Shown: positions 45,655-55,820 of the stretch, piece by piece | Position numbering within the stretch: the first letter of the stretch is position 1 | Layout of the letters: every line of letters starts with the position of its first letter | From: Endocalyx cinctus | Lineage: Eukaryota; Ascomycota; Sordariomycetes; Amphisphaeriales; Apiosporaceae | Assembly (NCBI GenBank): GCA_001600455.1 | Contig: BCKC01000005.1 | Location: forward strand, 1,550,001 to 1,614,000 | DNA length: 64,000 nucleotides | Direction of reading: 5' to 3' | Notes under the pieces: generated by a model | The model's database searches: none | Seen by the model: only the letters and a program-made list of their open reading frames with translations | What the model was told of the DNA's origin: nothing | Made by a program: the position numbers and the translations under genes

Positions 45655-45884
45655 TCTCCCTCCCCTCCTCAAATCTTGGAAATCTTTTCTTCTTTTCTCT
45701 TTTTTCCTCACGTCTTAGTGCACGGGCTTTACGCGTCACAGTGAGGAGAAATCCGAGTGCGTGTTTTTGCTAGTTGAAAACTATTTTATGACCACTCCAG
45801 TTTGGCTATATGCTGGGCTGGGAATTTTTGTAACCCTTTGAAGAGCTGAAAGCTTTCTATGATGCTCATCTACTTCTTTTCATT

Positions 45885-46061
45885 ATGTTACGTCCCTTAG
45901 CGGATGGATATGAAGAAGAGAAAATTGGAGATTTTATTGGATCCGGCATTGCACAACTTCATGTGTATGATCGGTATCTCGTCAGCTCTACCACGCTGCT
46001 ATGTTGCAAATGCGACCGCACAAATGCCATTGCGCAATCAGAAATTTACAAGAGAGACTGA
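45885..46061 (+). CDS. Possible small protein of 58 aa (weak)
   Basis: Complete 58-codon frame (MLRPLADGYEEEKIG...) about 230 nt downstream of a TATA box and CT-rich leader. The composition is protein-like and includes a C-C-x-C cluster (LLCCKCDRT). A longer frame overlaps it (45904-46110), so strand and frame are not settled, and an upstream ATG at 45788 opens a 17-codon uORF. No family is recognised. It could be a small gene or the 5' part of a non-coding transcript. Confidence 0.2.
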   Translation: MLRPLADGYEEEKIGDFIGSGIAQLHVYDRYLVSSTTLLCCKCDRTNAIAQSEIYKRD

Positions 46062-46669
46062 CGATTCGATTTCTAAACACGCTGTAGGAAAGAATGAAAG
46101 GACAACATGAGCAATGATTCCTCATGATCAAATGGAAACAAAGTAATCATCTCTAATCGCATCTCTAATCGCGTCACATCTATGAATAAATCACTAAATA
46201 GCTTTTAATATTGATATTTCTCTACCGCCGCAGTCGCGGTAAGATGTTGATCAAGTACCTAACCTACTAGATGCGGCATCTACGGCAGGTACCGCGCAGC
46301 AGCACGCATTCAGGCATTTTAGAATTTACAAGGTATGATTAAAAAGTGAACTGATGTCTAACCTGAGCTGTCACTAGGTTAGCAATTGTAGTATATACAG
46401 TTTGTCATACTAAATAAGCAATGTATTGACGTATTTGACTGGTTGAGATACAGCTTTGACGATGCGACTAGGTAATTGACTGTTGCCCGATCTGTGGAAT
46501 GCGATGACGCACAAGACATCGACAGAGATCGTACCTATTTTGACAAGGTTCGTTTCAGAGCACTCGTCTAAAAGGTGATAGATATATTGTAATAAGTGAG
46601 CAACATGTAGGTAAAACTTTTATTCGTTTCTATTCTTAATTTCATCTTTCAAAGCCCTATCCATCTTAA

Positions 46670-48721
46670 ATGATATCTTCATTTCGCATTTGTCGTCCTC
46701 GGTCGTTCATTCCCACTACGCGTATTTCGCAATTCCACCAGGCTACCGTACCAATTCCCTCCATTCCCTCAAGAATAGTAAAAACCCTAAAATCTACTCA
46801 CCTCTCTCGTCAATATTCCAAATCCAAAATGCCTCCCAGACAAGCGTCGAAACGGAAACCGGAATCCGACACCTCCGCGTCACCCGACGGAGGAGGCGCC
46901 GCCAAGAAGACGAAGCTATCCAACGACCACGAATCATCATCATCATCATCCGACCGCCTGCGCCGACCGCACCATTTCGCCGCCGAGGCGGAAGAGAACG
47001 GGATAGTGCTGCGGAAATTCTACCCGGCCGAGATGAGCAACGAGCGCGCTCGGGCGTACAACGAGAACGAGATCCCGCGCCCAATCGAGCAGCTCACGGC
47101 CGCGCTAGAAGAGACGTCGAAAGCGCGCAAGGACGTCGAGGTCAAGGGCGCCATCGTCCACTGGTTCAAGGCGGACCTTAGAACGGCGGATAACCGGTCC
47201 CTGTGGGAGGCGAGCGAGAGGGCGCGCGAAGCCGACGTCCCGCTCGTGTGCATCTACGTGCTGAGCCCGCAGGACTTCGAGGCTCATCTGACGGCTCCCG
47301 TCCGAGTCGACTTCATCGTGAGGACGCTGAAAGTGCTGAAGAAGGATCTGGCGAAGCTCGATATTCCGCTGTACGTCGAGACGGTGGAGAAACGGAAAGA
47401 GATCCCGGGGCGAATCCTCGATCTCATGCAGGAGTGGGGCGCGAGCCATCTTTTCGCGAATATCGAGTACGAAGTGGACGAGTTGCGACGGGAGGCGAAG
47501 ATGGTCGAGATGTGCGCGGAGAAAGGCATAGCGATGGGGCTCTTTCATGACACGTGCGTCGTACCCCCCGGCGCGCTATCAACCGGCACCGGCAAACAAT
47601 ACGCCGTCTACACTCCTTGGTATAAATCTTGGGTGGCGCACGTTCACGACAACTCGGAACTTCTGAGCACCTTCGAGAGGCCGTCGAAAAACTCGGCGAA
47701 GGCGCGGGACCGGGTTTCCGCGCTCTTCGACCGCGACATCCCAGAAGTCCCCGGTAATAAGCAGTTACCCGAAGCAGATGCCAAGAGACTACGTGCAATA
47801 TGGCCGCCCGGCGAACATGAAGCTATGGACAGGCTAGAGAAATTTTGTAACGAGAAGATAGGAGGGTACGCAAAGGGGCGTAACTTTCCAGCCGGCGGGG
47901 CTACATCTAACATTTCGGTCCATTTAGCTGCGGGAACCTTAAGTGCTAGGACAGCAATCCGTACGGCAAGAGACAGGAATAAGACTAAGAAACTGGATGC
48001 TGGATCGGAGGGGATACAGACCTGGATTAGCGAGGTAGCATGGAGAGACTTCTACAAACACGTGCTAGTGAATTGGCCATACGTTTGGTATGTACTACAT
48101 GTTTTATTTACGAATAATATACATATATATATATATATATATATGAGCGTTGAACTAACGGTGTCACGCAGCATGAACAAACCTTTCAAGCCCGAATACT
48201 CCAACATCGAATGGTCCTACAACGACTCGCATTTCACGGCGTGGCGCACCGGTAAGACGGGCTTCCCCATCGTCGACGCGGCCATGCGACAGATCCAAGA
48301 GATCGGATGGGTGCACAACCGATGCCGCATGATCGTCGCCTCGTTTCTCGCGAAAGACCTCCTGCTCGACTGGCGCATGGGCGAGCGGTTCTTCATGGAG
48401 AACCTGATCGACGGCGATTTCGCGTCCAACAACGGCGGGTGGGGTTTCAGCGCCTCGGTCGGCGTCGATCCCCAGCCTTACTTTCGCATCTTCAACCCCC
48501 TGCTGCAGAGCGAGAAGTTCGACCCCGACGGTGAATATATCCGCAAATGGGTGCCCGAGCTGAGGAAGATCGGCGGCGCCGCCGTGCACGATCCGTACGG
48601 GAGGGGCGCGGCCCAGGAGGCGAAGAAGGCGGGTTATCCGGAGCCGATCGTCGAGCATAAGCATAGCAGGGACCGCGCCCTGGCCGCTTATAAAGCTGGG
48701 CTTGAAAAAGATAGACCTTGA
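46670..48721 (+). CDS. phr1: Class I CPD photolyase with mitochondrial leader
   Basis: Exons 46670-48087 and 48172-48721 encode 655 aa. The N-terminal photolyase domain (AIVHWFKADLRTADNRSL..., about residues 160-330) binds the antenna chromophore. The C-terminal FAD domain holds the diagnostic blocks KTGFPIVDAAMRQIQEIGWVH, NRCRMIVASFLAKDLL, GDFASNNGGWGF and PYFRIFNPLLQSEKFD. It repairs cyclobutane pyrimidine dimers with blue light. Residues 1-53 are Arg/Ser-rich without acids, a typical mitochondrial presequence; Met54 (MPPRQASKRK) starts a basic, nuclear-signal-like stretch. Alternative starts could give mitochondrial and nuclear forms, as known for some fungal photolyases. The 84-nt intron is a multiple of three without stops, so naive frame-calling merges it; splicing gives YVCMNKPFKPEY, which fits the family. 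Confidence 0.95.
   Translation: MISSFRICRPRSFIPTTRISQFHQATVPIPSIPSRIVKTLKSTHLSRQYSKSKMPPRQASKRKPESDTSASPDGGGAAKKTKLSNDHESSSSSSDRLRRPHHFAAEAEENGIVLRKFYPAEMSNERARAYNENEIPRPIEQLTAALEETSKARKDVEVKGAIVHWFKADLRTADNRSLWEASERAREADVPLVCIYVLSPQDFEAHLTAPVRVDFIVRTLKVLKKDLAKLDIPLYVETVEKRKEIPGRILDLMQEWGASHLFANIEYEVDELRREAKMVEMCAEKGIAMGLFHDTCVVPPGALSTGTGKQYAVYTPWYKSWVAHVHDNSELLSTFERPSKNSAKARDRVSALFDRDIPEVPGNKQLPEADAKRLRAIWPPGEHEAMDRLEKFCNEKIGGYAKGRNFPAGGATSNISVHLAAGTLSARTAIRTARDRNKTKKLDAGSEGIQTWISEVAWRDFYKHVLVNWPYVWYVLHVLFTNNIHIYIYIYMSVELTVSRSMNKPFKPEYSNIEWSYNDSHFTAWRTGKTGFPIVDAAMRQIQEIGWVHNRCRMIVASFLAKDLLLDWRMGERFFMENLIDGDFASNNGGWGFSASVGVDPQPYFRIFNPLLQSEKFDPDGEYIRKWVPELRKIGGAAVHDPYGRGAAQEAKKAGYPEPIVEHKHSRDRALAAYKAGLEKDRP
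48120..48143. repeat. TA dinucleotide microsatellite in photolyase intron
   Basis: (TA)n run inside the 84-nt intron at 48088-48171. Length variation here would not change the protein. Confidence 0.85.
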
Positions 48722-49438
48722 AGTGAGGTTATTGGGAATTTTATGATTTATTTATATATTTATTCTACGTGACAACACTATGTATATATTAATGAAATGC
48801 TGCGAACTGATATAAGGTGGCAGGCAGGCAGTACAGTTTGCTATTATGCCTATCACCTCACTAGAAAATCCGCTAAAGTGTACCCTTATTATGTAGTCAG
48901 ACAGTAGATTAGTGCACTACTCCTTAAGGAAATAGGTACTTATGTTAGGGTATGTAGTAAACAAGCAGGGCAGCTGCAGGATCGGCAGGGATAGCTGATT
49001 GGGTTGGGCGTTTTTTTGGTCCCCTGCCAGTTCTACGTAGATCCAAAAACTAAATGATCATCATCCCTCCCTTGACATTTGGGGAACCTCGGCTTGTGAC
49101 GATTTCGGCAACCCATCCGTCGACTGCTGACCGCATCTTTAAATGAAAAGGGAAACTCTCTCTCTCTTATCGACGCTACATAATGAGAGCAAGCGATGCG
49201 ATCCAGGATCTTTTTGACTTCGCCACTAGTTTCGGCGAAGGTCATCTCACCGGTATCCCCAGCTAAGCAGCGGTATTTCAATTTTGGAGGAGTTTCTTCG
49301 CTGCGCACGATAGGAGGTCTACCCGGCAACTATGAACCAACGGGACAACACTATACAACCATAGCGCTTAGTAGAAGATCCAATTGTACCCAACCAACAC
49401 GCCGGCGATTCAGCGGTTCGCGGCACGCGTCCTCGACC
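48722..49438. other. Intergenic and possible leader of the first Nudix gene
   Basis: Contains the open extension from ATG 49196 that is in frame with the Nudix gene. Otherwise AT-rich with no other gene. Confidence 0.5.
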
Positions 49439-50667
49439 ATGTCGGAAAGACATACGCGACTCGGCAAGCCGGAAAAGGGACCTCCGCCGGAACCGCGGCC
49501 CAGCGCGAGCATCATCCTCCTGTCGCCGACGAACCAGGTCCTGCTCCTGCACCGGGTGAGAACCTCGACCTCGTTCGCCTCGGCTCACGTGTTTCCTGGT
49601 GGGAACTTGTCCGAGTTCCACGACGGGGCCGTCCTGCCGCCGGGCGATCCGAAGAGGCACGAGGACTCGCGGGCGTATAGGTTGGCTGCTATACGGGAGA
49701 CGTTCGAGGAGTCGGGTATACTGCTCGCCCGCGCTATCGGAGGCTCTGAGGGTAATGGTGATGGTGATAACGGTGATGATGCAGCGCTGTTGAATTTGTC
49801 GACGGTGGATAGAGATAGCGCGAGGAAGTCTATTCACGGGAATACTACCCGCTTCGTCGAGTGGTTGGACTCGGTAGGTGGGGTTGCTGATACGGGTGAG
49901 TAGGCACTGTCATTGTTTTTTTTTTTTTTTCTAAGTAGATTATGAGCTATAAGCAGAATCTTGGGAGACTCATCTCGCGTGTAGAAAACCTCTTGCCCTT
50001 CACGCGCTGGATAACGCCGATTGGACCGCCTACCCGCTTCACAACCCAGATGTACATCTACATGCTACCTCTGTCTAAAGAAGGAGACAACAAAGACCCG
50101 TCGATATCAGCGGCCCAAGACGAGGCGATCGTCCCGACGGCCGACGGCGGCGCCGAGATCATGGCGGCGCGGTTCGACGAGGTTAATTCTTGGCTCGAGA
50201 AGCACCGTGCCGGTGATATCATCTTGTTCCCGCCGCAGGGGTATCTACTTCACCTCCTATCGCAGTTCTTGACCGGCCCGCCGCCGCAGTCGCAGACCAC
50301 GATGGAGCATTATCGGGCCCAGAGAGAAGAGCTGAGGAAGTTCCTCGAGACCGTGCCGACGAGCACGGCAAGCCCCAAGGTGGCGAGCCATCCCACATCC
50401 CAGATACCGTGGGCCGAGAAGGTTTTCTCCCCTGTGGTGCTCGGCATGCGCCAGAAGGACAAAAGGGTGATCTTAGGGCTGGATAAGCCAGCTCCGGAGC
50501 TAAAAGGATCTGGGCGGGGCGGTGATTATGAGAGGGTGATCTTGTTTAAAAGCCCAGCTGTAGCGCTCTCGATCAGGAATAGAGAGGAGGTACTAGCTGA
50601 GGAAAGGGAGGCTAATAGAAAGAGGGACCAGGAAGAATCTATAGCGAAAGACGAGTCGAAATTATAA
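49439..50667 (+). CDS. Nudix hydrolase of the NUDT7/NUDT19 type
   Basis: Exons 49439-49895 and 49985-50667 give 379 aa. The acceptor at 49984 (GTGTAG) was chosen because it joins VADT to ENLLPFTRWITP without shifting frame; nearer AGs do not. The N-terminal strand (RPSASIILLSPTNQVLLLHR) and VFPGGN precede the Nudix box, whose REx2EExG core is RETFEESGI at residues 86-94 and coordinates Mg2+. The box has a longer insert than the 23-residue consensus, as in CoA/acyl-CoA-type members. The segment PFTRWITPIGPPTRFTTQMYIY is a hallmark of the NUDT19-like family. The frame is open to ATG 49196, adding 81 residues with an Arg/Ser-rich end (RRRFSGSRHASS) that could target mitochondria or be 5' UTR. 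The substrate is probably a CoA derivative by family, unproven here. Confidence 0.85.
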
Positions 50668-51550
50668 ACACGTGTATGTAGAGTTTACCTAGAAGTATAT
50701 ATTATTCTTGATGTAACCTAGTTACTATATTTCGCATATGCATGATCTAGCTAAGTCCTGGATTTCTAGATTATTTCCATATTGATGACTGTGTTTTTTT
50801 TGTATCGAATTTCAGTTTATGTTGATTAAAGTCGGTAAGTTGCATTTGATAACATCCAAGCCCGTTATACTGGGCGCAGCCCTCCGTAAGGCAAACAAGG
50901 GGCACACTGAGGGCCGAGTAACCGAAATACTTCTTCCCTGAACCAACCAATTACTCGGTAAACTGTTACAATAAGAGGAGTTATTGATTTAAAAATTTTT
51001 TATGATACGCTGTTAGTTCGAAGCCTGTTAGCTATGTTGTAATTTAGAGTATTGTTGATGTTTGATTCACTGAGCTCATATTTGACTGTTGGGCGGGTGT
51101 GCGGGGAAGGGAGACGCCAACGAGTAACGCTCTGTCAGATATCTCTCCCTTGATTTAGTTGATGCTCAGAAATACACTTGGCCTGTTTATTGAGCACATG
51201 TACGATGCAATAATACAGTTTTGAAGTATAAAAATGTTTCGGCCTGGGGCAGTGTAACTTATATGCCTGTGTGTTTTCTGTCACTCACACAGCCTGGATA
51301 AGTAGTATGTATACAAATGAGTGTGGGGCAGTGAATCATCAGCCAAACGACAACGAAAAAAAAGAGCTCCGCTCTCTTACAAGTCTTTCTCATTATCACT
51401 GTCTATTTAAACGAGGATTCCTCCCCAAAGAAAAATTCCCGTTTACTTACTTGCTCACTACTTCGAAAAAAAAAATCATTGCTTGATCTCAAGTCCAGAG
51501 TAAGGCAAATAAAATAACACACAAGACGACCCGCCTAAAAAGCAACCAAA
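50668..51550. other. Intergenic, promoter of the second Nudix gene
   Basis: About 880 bp between two plus-strand genes. No gene or RNA recognised. Confidence 0.5.
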
Positions 51551-52195
51551 ATGGCCTCCATGGAACCGCATCCCCGCGTCGGCATCTCAGCGATAATAAA
51601 GAACGCGAACGGGGAACTATGCATGGGGAAGAGGGCAGGAAGTCACGGTTCAGGTAATCAAAACTACACGAGACAATATTTGAATATTCATATTTAAAGC
51701 ATACGCTAAACGCTACCAAAGGTACCTGGCAATTCCCCGGCGGTCATCTGGACATGGGAGAGTCGTTCTTCCAGTGCGCCGAGCGCGAAGTCATGGAGGA
51801 AACAGGTCTCGATGTGAAGGCGACGGAGATGATAGCGATCACGAACGACGTCTTCGACGAGGCTAAACACTACATCACCATATTTGTAACGTGCGAGATG
51901 AAGGACGCTAGCGCTAAGCCCGAGGTGAGTTGGCGTTGATCTATCCAAAATTCCCATACCAAAAGCTTTTCCTGAATATACTGACGAGATGATGAATGCG
52001 TAGCGTATGGAACCGCAAAAATGCATGGGTTGGCATTGGATTTCGTGGGAGGAGCTAGGGCGGTGGTGCGCTCACCAGGACGACGCGGGAGAGGAATGGG
52101 CGGACAAGAAGTGCTTCCTGCCGATAATAAACTTGATGCGGGATCAACAAGCGGCTCGGCGTTTAACGACGCCAGATGCCTATGTTGTAAAATAG
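51551..52195 (+). CDS. Nudix hydrolase (MutT/NUDT15-like)
   Basis: Exons 51551-51653, 51722-51924 and 52004-52195 give 165 aa, the usual size. It has a canonical Nudix box at residues 42-64 (G-x5-E-x7-REVMEETGL) preceded by TWQFPGG. The N-terminal PRVGISAIIKN and C-terminal GWHWISWEEL segments match the small MutT/NUDT15-like group, which hydrolyses modified or unwanted nucleoside triphosphates to monophosphates. It lacks any targeting signal, so a cytosolic role is likely. It differs from the upstream Nudix gene in architecture and exon structure, so it is not a tandem duplicate. Its 3' end overlaps the convergent ankyrin-like gene by 33 bp. Confidence 0.9.
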
Positions 52196-52798
52196 AGCCG
52201 GGTTAGGGTGCCGGGTCACGCGGATCACGTAGATGGAGCCGTACGTAGTAAACCATTGTCGCTGAATCAACATCGCTATCCTGTCGTAAGCCGGGTTCAT
52301 CCGAGCGCCCCACGCGACCAGGAGCGGCACCATAGACGTGTCCATCTGGATCGCCATCGCCAGGAGGCTCTCGCGTCGGGCCGGCCAGCGCACCGCGGCG
52401 TTCGGGTTTGCGCGGTACTGCAGCAGCAGCTCGGCGAGGTGATACCGCCGCGTCCACGCCGTCCCGGCCCGCTGAACGTTCCGCATGTTCGGGTAGAAGC
52501 AGACGTGCACGAGCGGCGTCCACCCCACGATATCCAGCGCGTCGACGTTCGCCCCGTAGTGTAGTAGTAGAGAGGCCTTTTGGAACCCGAACGGCCCCAG
52601 CGCGAGTACCGGCCACCCTCTTCGGAGGACGAACAGCTCCAAGAGCGGCGTGTAGTCCCGGTATCTCGAGGTCTGGTTGGGGTCGACGCCGCTGTCTAAA
52701 AGGGTCCTTAGCCTCATTAGGCACTGGTTGTCGACCTGGTAAAGCTCGCGGTGGATGGGCGGGAGTGTGTTTATATAGTCGTCTATGGCTGACGCCAT
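52163..52798 (-). CDS. Ankyrin-repeat-like protein
   Basis: Intronless 211-aa frame from ATG 52798 (MASAIDDYINTLPP). Three or four degenerate ankyrin units are visible: LRTLLDSGVDPNQTSRYRDYTPLLEL, SLLLHYGANVDALDIVGWTPLVH, LAELLLQYRANPNAAV and MVPLLVAWGARMNPA. There is no other domain and no signal peptide. Ankyrin repeats mediate protein binding; the partner is unknown. Strong GC bias in the third codon position supports coding. Its last 33 bases overlap the end of the second Nudix gene on the opposite strand. Confidence 0.75.
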   Translation of the reverse strand: MASAIDDYINTLPPIHRELYQVDNQCLMRLRTLLDSGVDPNQTSRYRDYTPLLELFVLRRGWPVLALGPFGFQKASLLLHYGANVDALDIVGWTPLVHVCFYPNMRNVQRAGTAWTRRYHLAELLLQYRANPNAAVRWPARRESLLAMAIQMDTSMVPLLVAWGARMNPAYDRIAMLIQRQWFTTYGSIYVIRVTRHPNPALFYNIGIWRR

Positions 52799-54521
52799 TT
52801 TAGACGGATTAAATGAGAATACAATACGTAAGTAAGATTTCAGTGCTTTTTGTGATAAACGAGATTTGGAGGAAGGATAATTTTCACAGCAATACTTGGA
52901 TTTAGACCTCAGTGCGCTTTTTACATGATTGCCTCATCAATTGCCGACGAAGACACCTAGTGGCCATATAGATATTCCGAGAACTTAACTCTTTTCTTTC
53001 TTTTCTTAAGCTTCAAGGGCTTAAGTTCTAGTAAGAGATACCGAGAAAAAAAATAAAAAAGGAAGTCATCTCCATTGATATCATTTATCTCCTTAACGCA
53101 AAACTCTGTTCATGGTTGCTCAACACTTAGCGAGAGGATGATCCTACCTCCCCTTCATAAAACCAATCATCTAGATTTTGGAATTTACTATAGGGCCAAT
53201 TGCCTGATCTAAAATCTGTGATAGTAGCAACGCTCTTAATTAGACTCGTGTCCGCCTGGAAGTAGGACAGCGGTGTAGGTTATTAATCTCTGCCGAAGGT
53301 GGCCTTCCCTGGTATTCGCGATGATAGGCGGCCGCCCTTTTTCTTCTTCTTAAATGCCCAAAAATCATTCTACAGCCTTCAGCTCAAAATCAACGTTCCA
53401 TTTTGGGCGAGACGAAAAAAAGAGAACCCAGCGCCAATTATCGTGACCGAAACTAGGTAATATTCAATGTTTTTGAGACCTTGAAGTTCATCTACTATAT
53501 GAGATGCTTGTGTCACTATCCATTGATATGGTTATTGATTTCATATAAGAGTGAGGATTTTGATACCGCCATTTGAATTTTCGAGAAACGTGGATGAAGA
53601 AACACGTCTTCATCTTAGGATTTTAATGTCTTGTTTCATTTGATCCTCAAACTCGCAGAAATGACGTAAATGAGATTAAAAAAAGAAAAAAAAAAGACAA
53701 GGAAAATGATGACGGAGAAAAAGTCCTAATCTCTTCTACTTCTTTTTAAATTAACTTATTTTATCTTGAAAGTGGTGAGATAAGGGGAGGAATATTCATA
53801 TATCTGTCCGAAATACTGCGTATAATTCAAATCGCTAAGAATAGATGTTGATAGTACCAGATTATCGTGGTACAATAACGGTTTGTGATCTACTGGAGAG
53901 TAGGAGGGTAGCACAAGCATATAATTGGTAGATAGTTATAAGCGTATAGGCGAAAGGTGTAAGCAAGCATATCAGCAATAGGTGTAAGCATATGGGTGGC
54001 TTTCGGGCACGATGATGCGGTGACGGAATACCTCAAATTCTACAGTATTCATTGGTTTCAGCGCATTATCACTAACCCTGCACTCCAAGCATTAACAGTT
54101 AGCAATTAGCAATCCTGGACAGTCCTAGTTACGATGCTGTATGCTACATAGTATATGCGTGCGGGTCTCCCTCCATAATAACCCCGCGTTTACTACGAGG
54201 GAGGGGATGGGGAACTCCTTGTCTGTTTAGTTATGGGCATACGGAGAGAACGGAGAGAAAGGAAGAAACAGAGTAGGTGTAGGATTGTACTGTGTAATCC
54301 TGATCTGCGAAACGAAATAACCTGCCTAGGTAAAAGATAATCAGAGTGTAAATATAATTGGTAGCGTCCTAGTAGATATTGTATAATCATTCTCCATTTT
54401 CTTCGATTAACTTTCTTTCTACTTCTCCTACTTTCACTATTCACCAAATTGACCCTATTAATACTGGTATTATCAGAGCTTTGTAACTTCACGTTGACTT
54501 CGCCTAGCGATTTTATTCACC
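52799..54521. other. Divergent intergenic region
   Basis: 1.7 kb, AT-rich, upstream of the ankyrin-like gene (minus) and the paraoxonase-like gene (plus). No supportable gene; several A/T homopolymers. Confidence 0.5.
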
Positions 54522-55820
54522 ATGACCTCTGTCGTAGCGGCTCTAGTGGTCGGCCTAATGGGCACCTACCTCGGCCCGACCGTCTACACTACCTTGAATA
54601 CGTTCGGGGTATTCCGGACACCGACGAAATCACATGTCGATTCCGACGTGTTCCTGATCGATGATACCACGTACTGCGAAGACGTACATCATCACTTGCC
54701 GAGCAACCAAATATTCGTTGCCTGCGAGGACGAATACTGGGAGACCCGGACCAAGTGGTTTCCGGGACTGGTGAACCTGGACGATCCGGTTGCGGGCACC
54801 GCCGTGCGGGGTTCGATCCACGTCATCGACCCCGAGACGCGGGCCTCGCAGAGGCTCGCGTTCGATAATTTCGACGGCACCTTCGTCACCCACGGGATCG
54901 ACGTCATTTCCGATCCGGAAGATCCCAAGGCCGTCTACGTGTACGCCGTGAACCACGTACCTCACCCGGATTACCTTCATCAGAAGTTAGCCGAGAAGAC
55001 CGAGGGGGGCAAGGAGAACGCCGCGGACTTCGCTCGGAAATCGGACTCGAGGATCGAGATATTCCGTCACGTCCTGGGCTCCAAGACCGTCCGTCACGTC
55101 AAAACTATCGCGCACCCGCTGATCGAGACCCCCAACGACGTGCTCGCGCTATCCCCGAATTCCTTCTTCGTTACGAACGACCACTTTTACCGAGAAGGAC
55201 TCATGCGCGAATTCGAAGATTTCATCTCGGGTATAGCCAAGTGGTCTAGTATCGTCCACGTCTATATCCCCGACTTGTTCGCCGATGACTTCAACGCGTC
55301 CGTGGCCCTGACGGGCCTGCACAACAACAACGGGCTGTCACACGGCCGGACGCCCGACGAGGTGGTGATCGGCAGCGCCGCGAGCGCGATGATGCACACG
55401 ACGCGGGTCACGGGACCGAAAGAGGCGCTGACGCTCGAGGTGAAGGAGCAGGTAGTGCTGCCGACCACCATCGATAACCCGAGCTACTACCTGGACCCGT
55501 TCGCGACCCCGGAGCGGGACGATAGCGGGTTCGTCCTGGCCGGGCTGTCCAAGCCGGTGGACCTGGGCAAGGCGAAACACAACGCGTCTTTCCCGCAGCC
55601 GGTCGCGGTGCAGTTCCTGCGGACCAAGACCGACGGGACCTGGGTCGACGACAAGAAGGCTAAGCAGCTCTTCGAGGACGACGGGACGAAGCTGAGCTCG
55701 GCGAGCGCGGGTGTCCTGGTCGGTATCGACCCGAAACTGGAGGGTGGGGAGAAAAAAGCTTGGCTTTTCAGCACCGGGTTCATGTCGAAGAATATGGTTG
55801 CTGTTAAGGTGGATCTGTAA
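54522..55820 (+). CDS. Paraoxonase/arylesterase-family lactonase
   Basis: Intronless 432-aa frame. Residues 3-22 are hydrophobic (signal anchor or uncleaved leader, as in animal PONs). The six-bladed propeller shows PON hallmarks: THGIDV near residue 125 (equivalent of the catalytic His region), TPNDVLALSPNSFFVTNDHFY near 205-225 (two Asn that bind calcium in PON1), and SSIVHVYIP before a HGRTPDEV block. PON-type enzymes are calcium-dependent lactonases with promiscuous arylesterase activity; fungal members are poorly studied. The membrane anchor suggests action in the secretory pathway or outside the cell. It faces a DHDPS-family aldolase 390 bp downstream. Confidence 0.8.
   Translation: MTSVVAALVVGLMGTYLGPTVYTTLNTFGVFRTPTKSHVDSDVFLIDDTTYCEDVHHHLPSNQIFVACEDEYWETRTKWFPGLVNLDDPVAGTAVRGSIHVIDPETRASQRLAFDNFDGTFVTHGIDVISDPEDPKAVYVYAVNHVPHPDYLHQKLAEKTEGGKENAADFARKSDSRIEIFRHVLGSKTVRHVKTIAHPLIETPNDVLALSPNSFFVTNDHFYREGLMREFEDFISGIAKWSSIVHVYIPDLFADDFNASVALTGLHNNNGLSHGRTPDEVVIGSAASAMMHTTRVTGPKEALTLEVKEQVVLPTTIDNPSYYLDPFATPERDDSGFVLAGLSKPVDLGKAKHNASFPQPVAVQFLRTKTDGTWVDDKKAKQLFEDDGTKLSSASAGVLVGIDPKLEGGEKKAWLFSTGFMSKNMVAVKVDL

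Larger units (their letters stand above)
43967..46669. other. Long divergent intergenic region
   Basis: 2.7 kb, AT-rich, with GGTACCTA-like oligomers at about 44252-44283. It contains one possible small gene at 45885-46061 with an upstream TATA box (listed separately). The 93-codon frame at 44850-45131 has no features and is not called. Confidence 0.5.
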
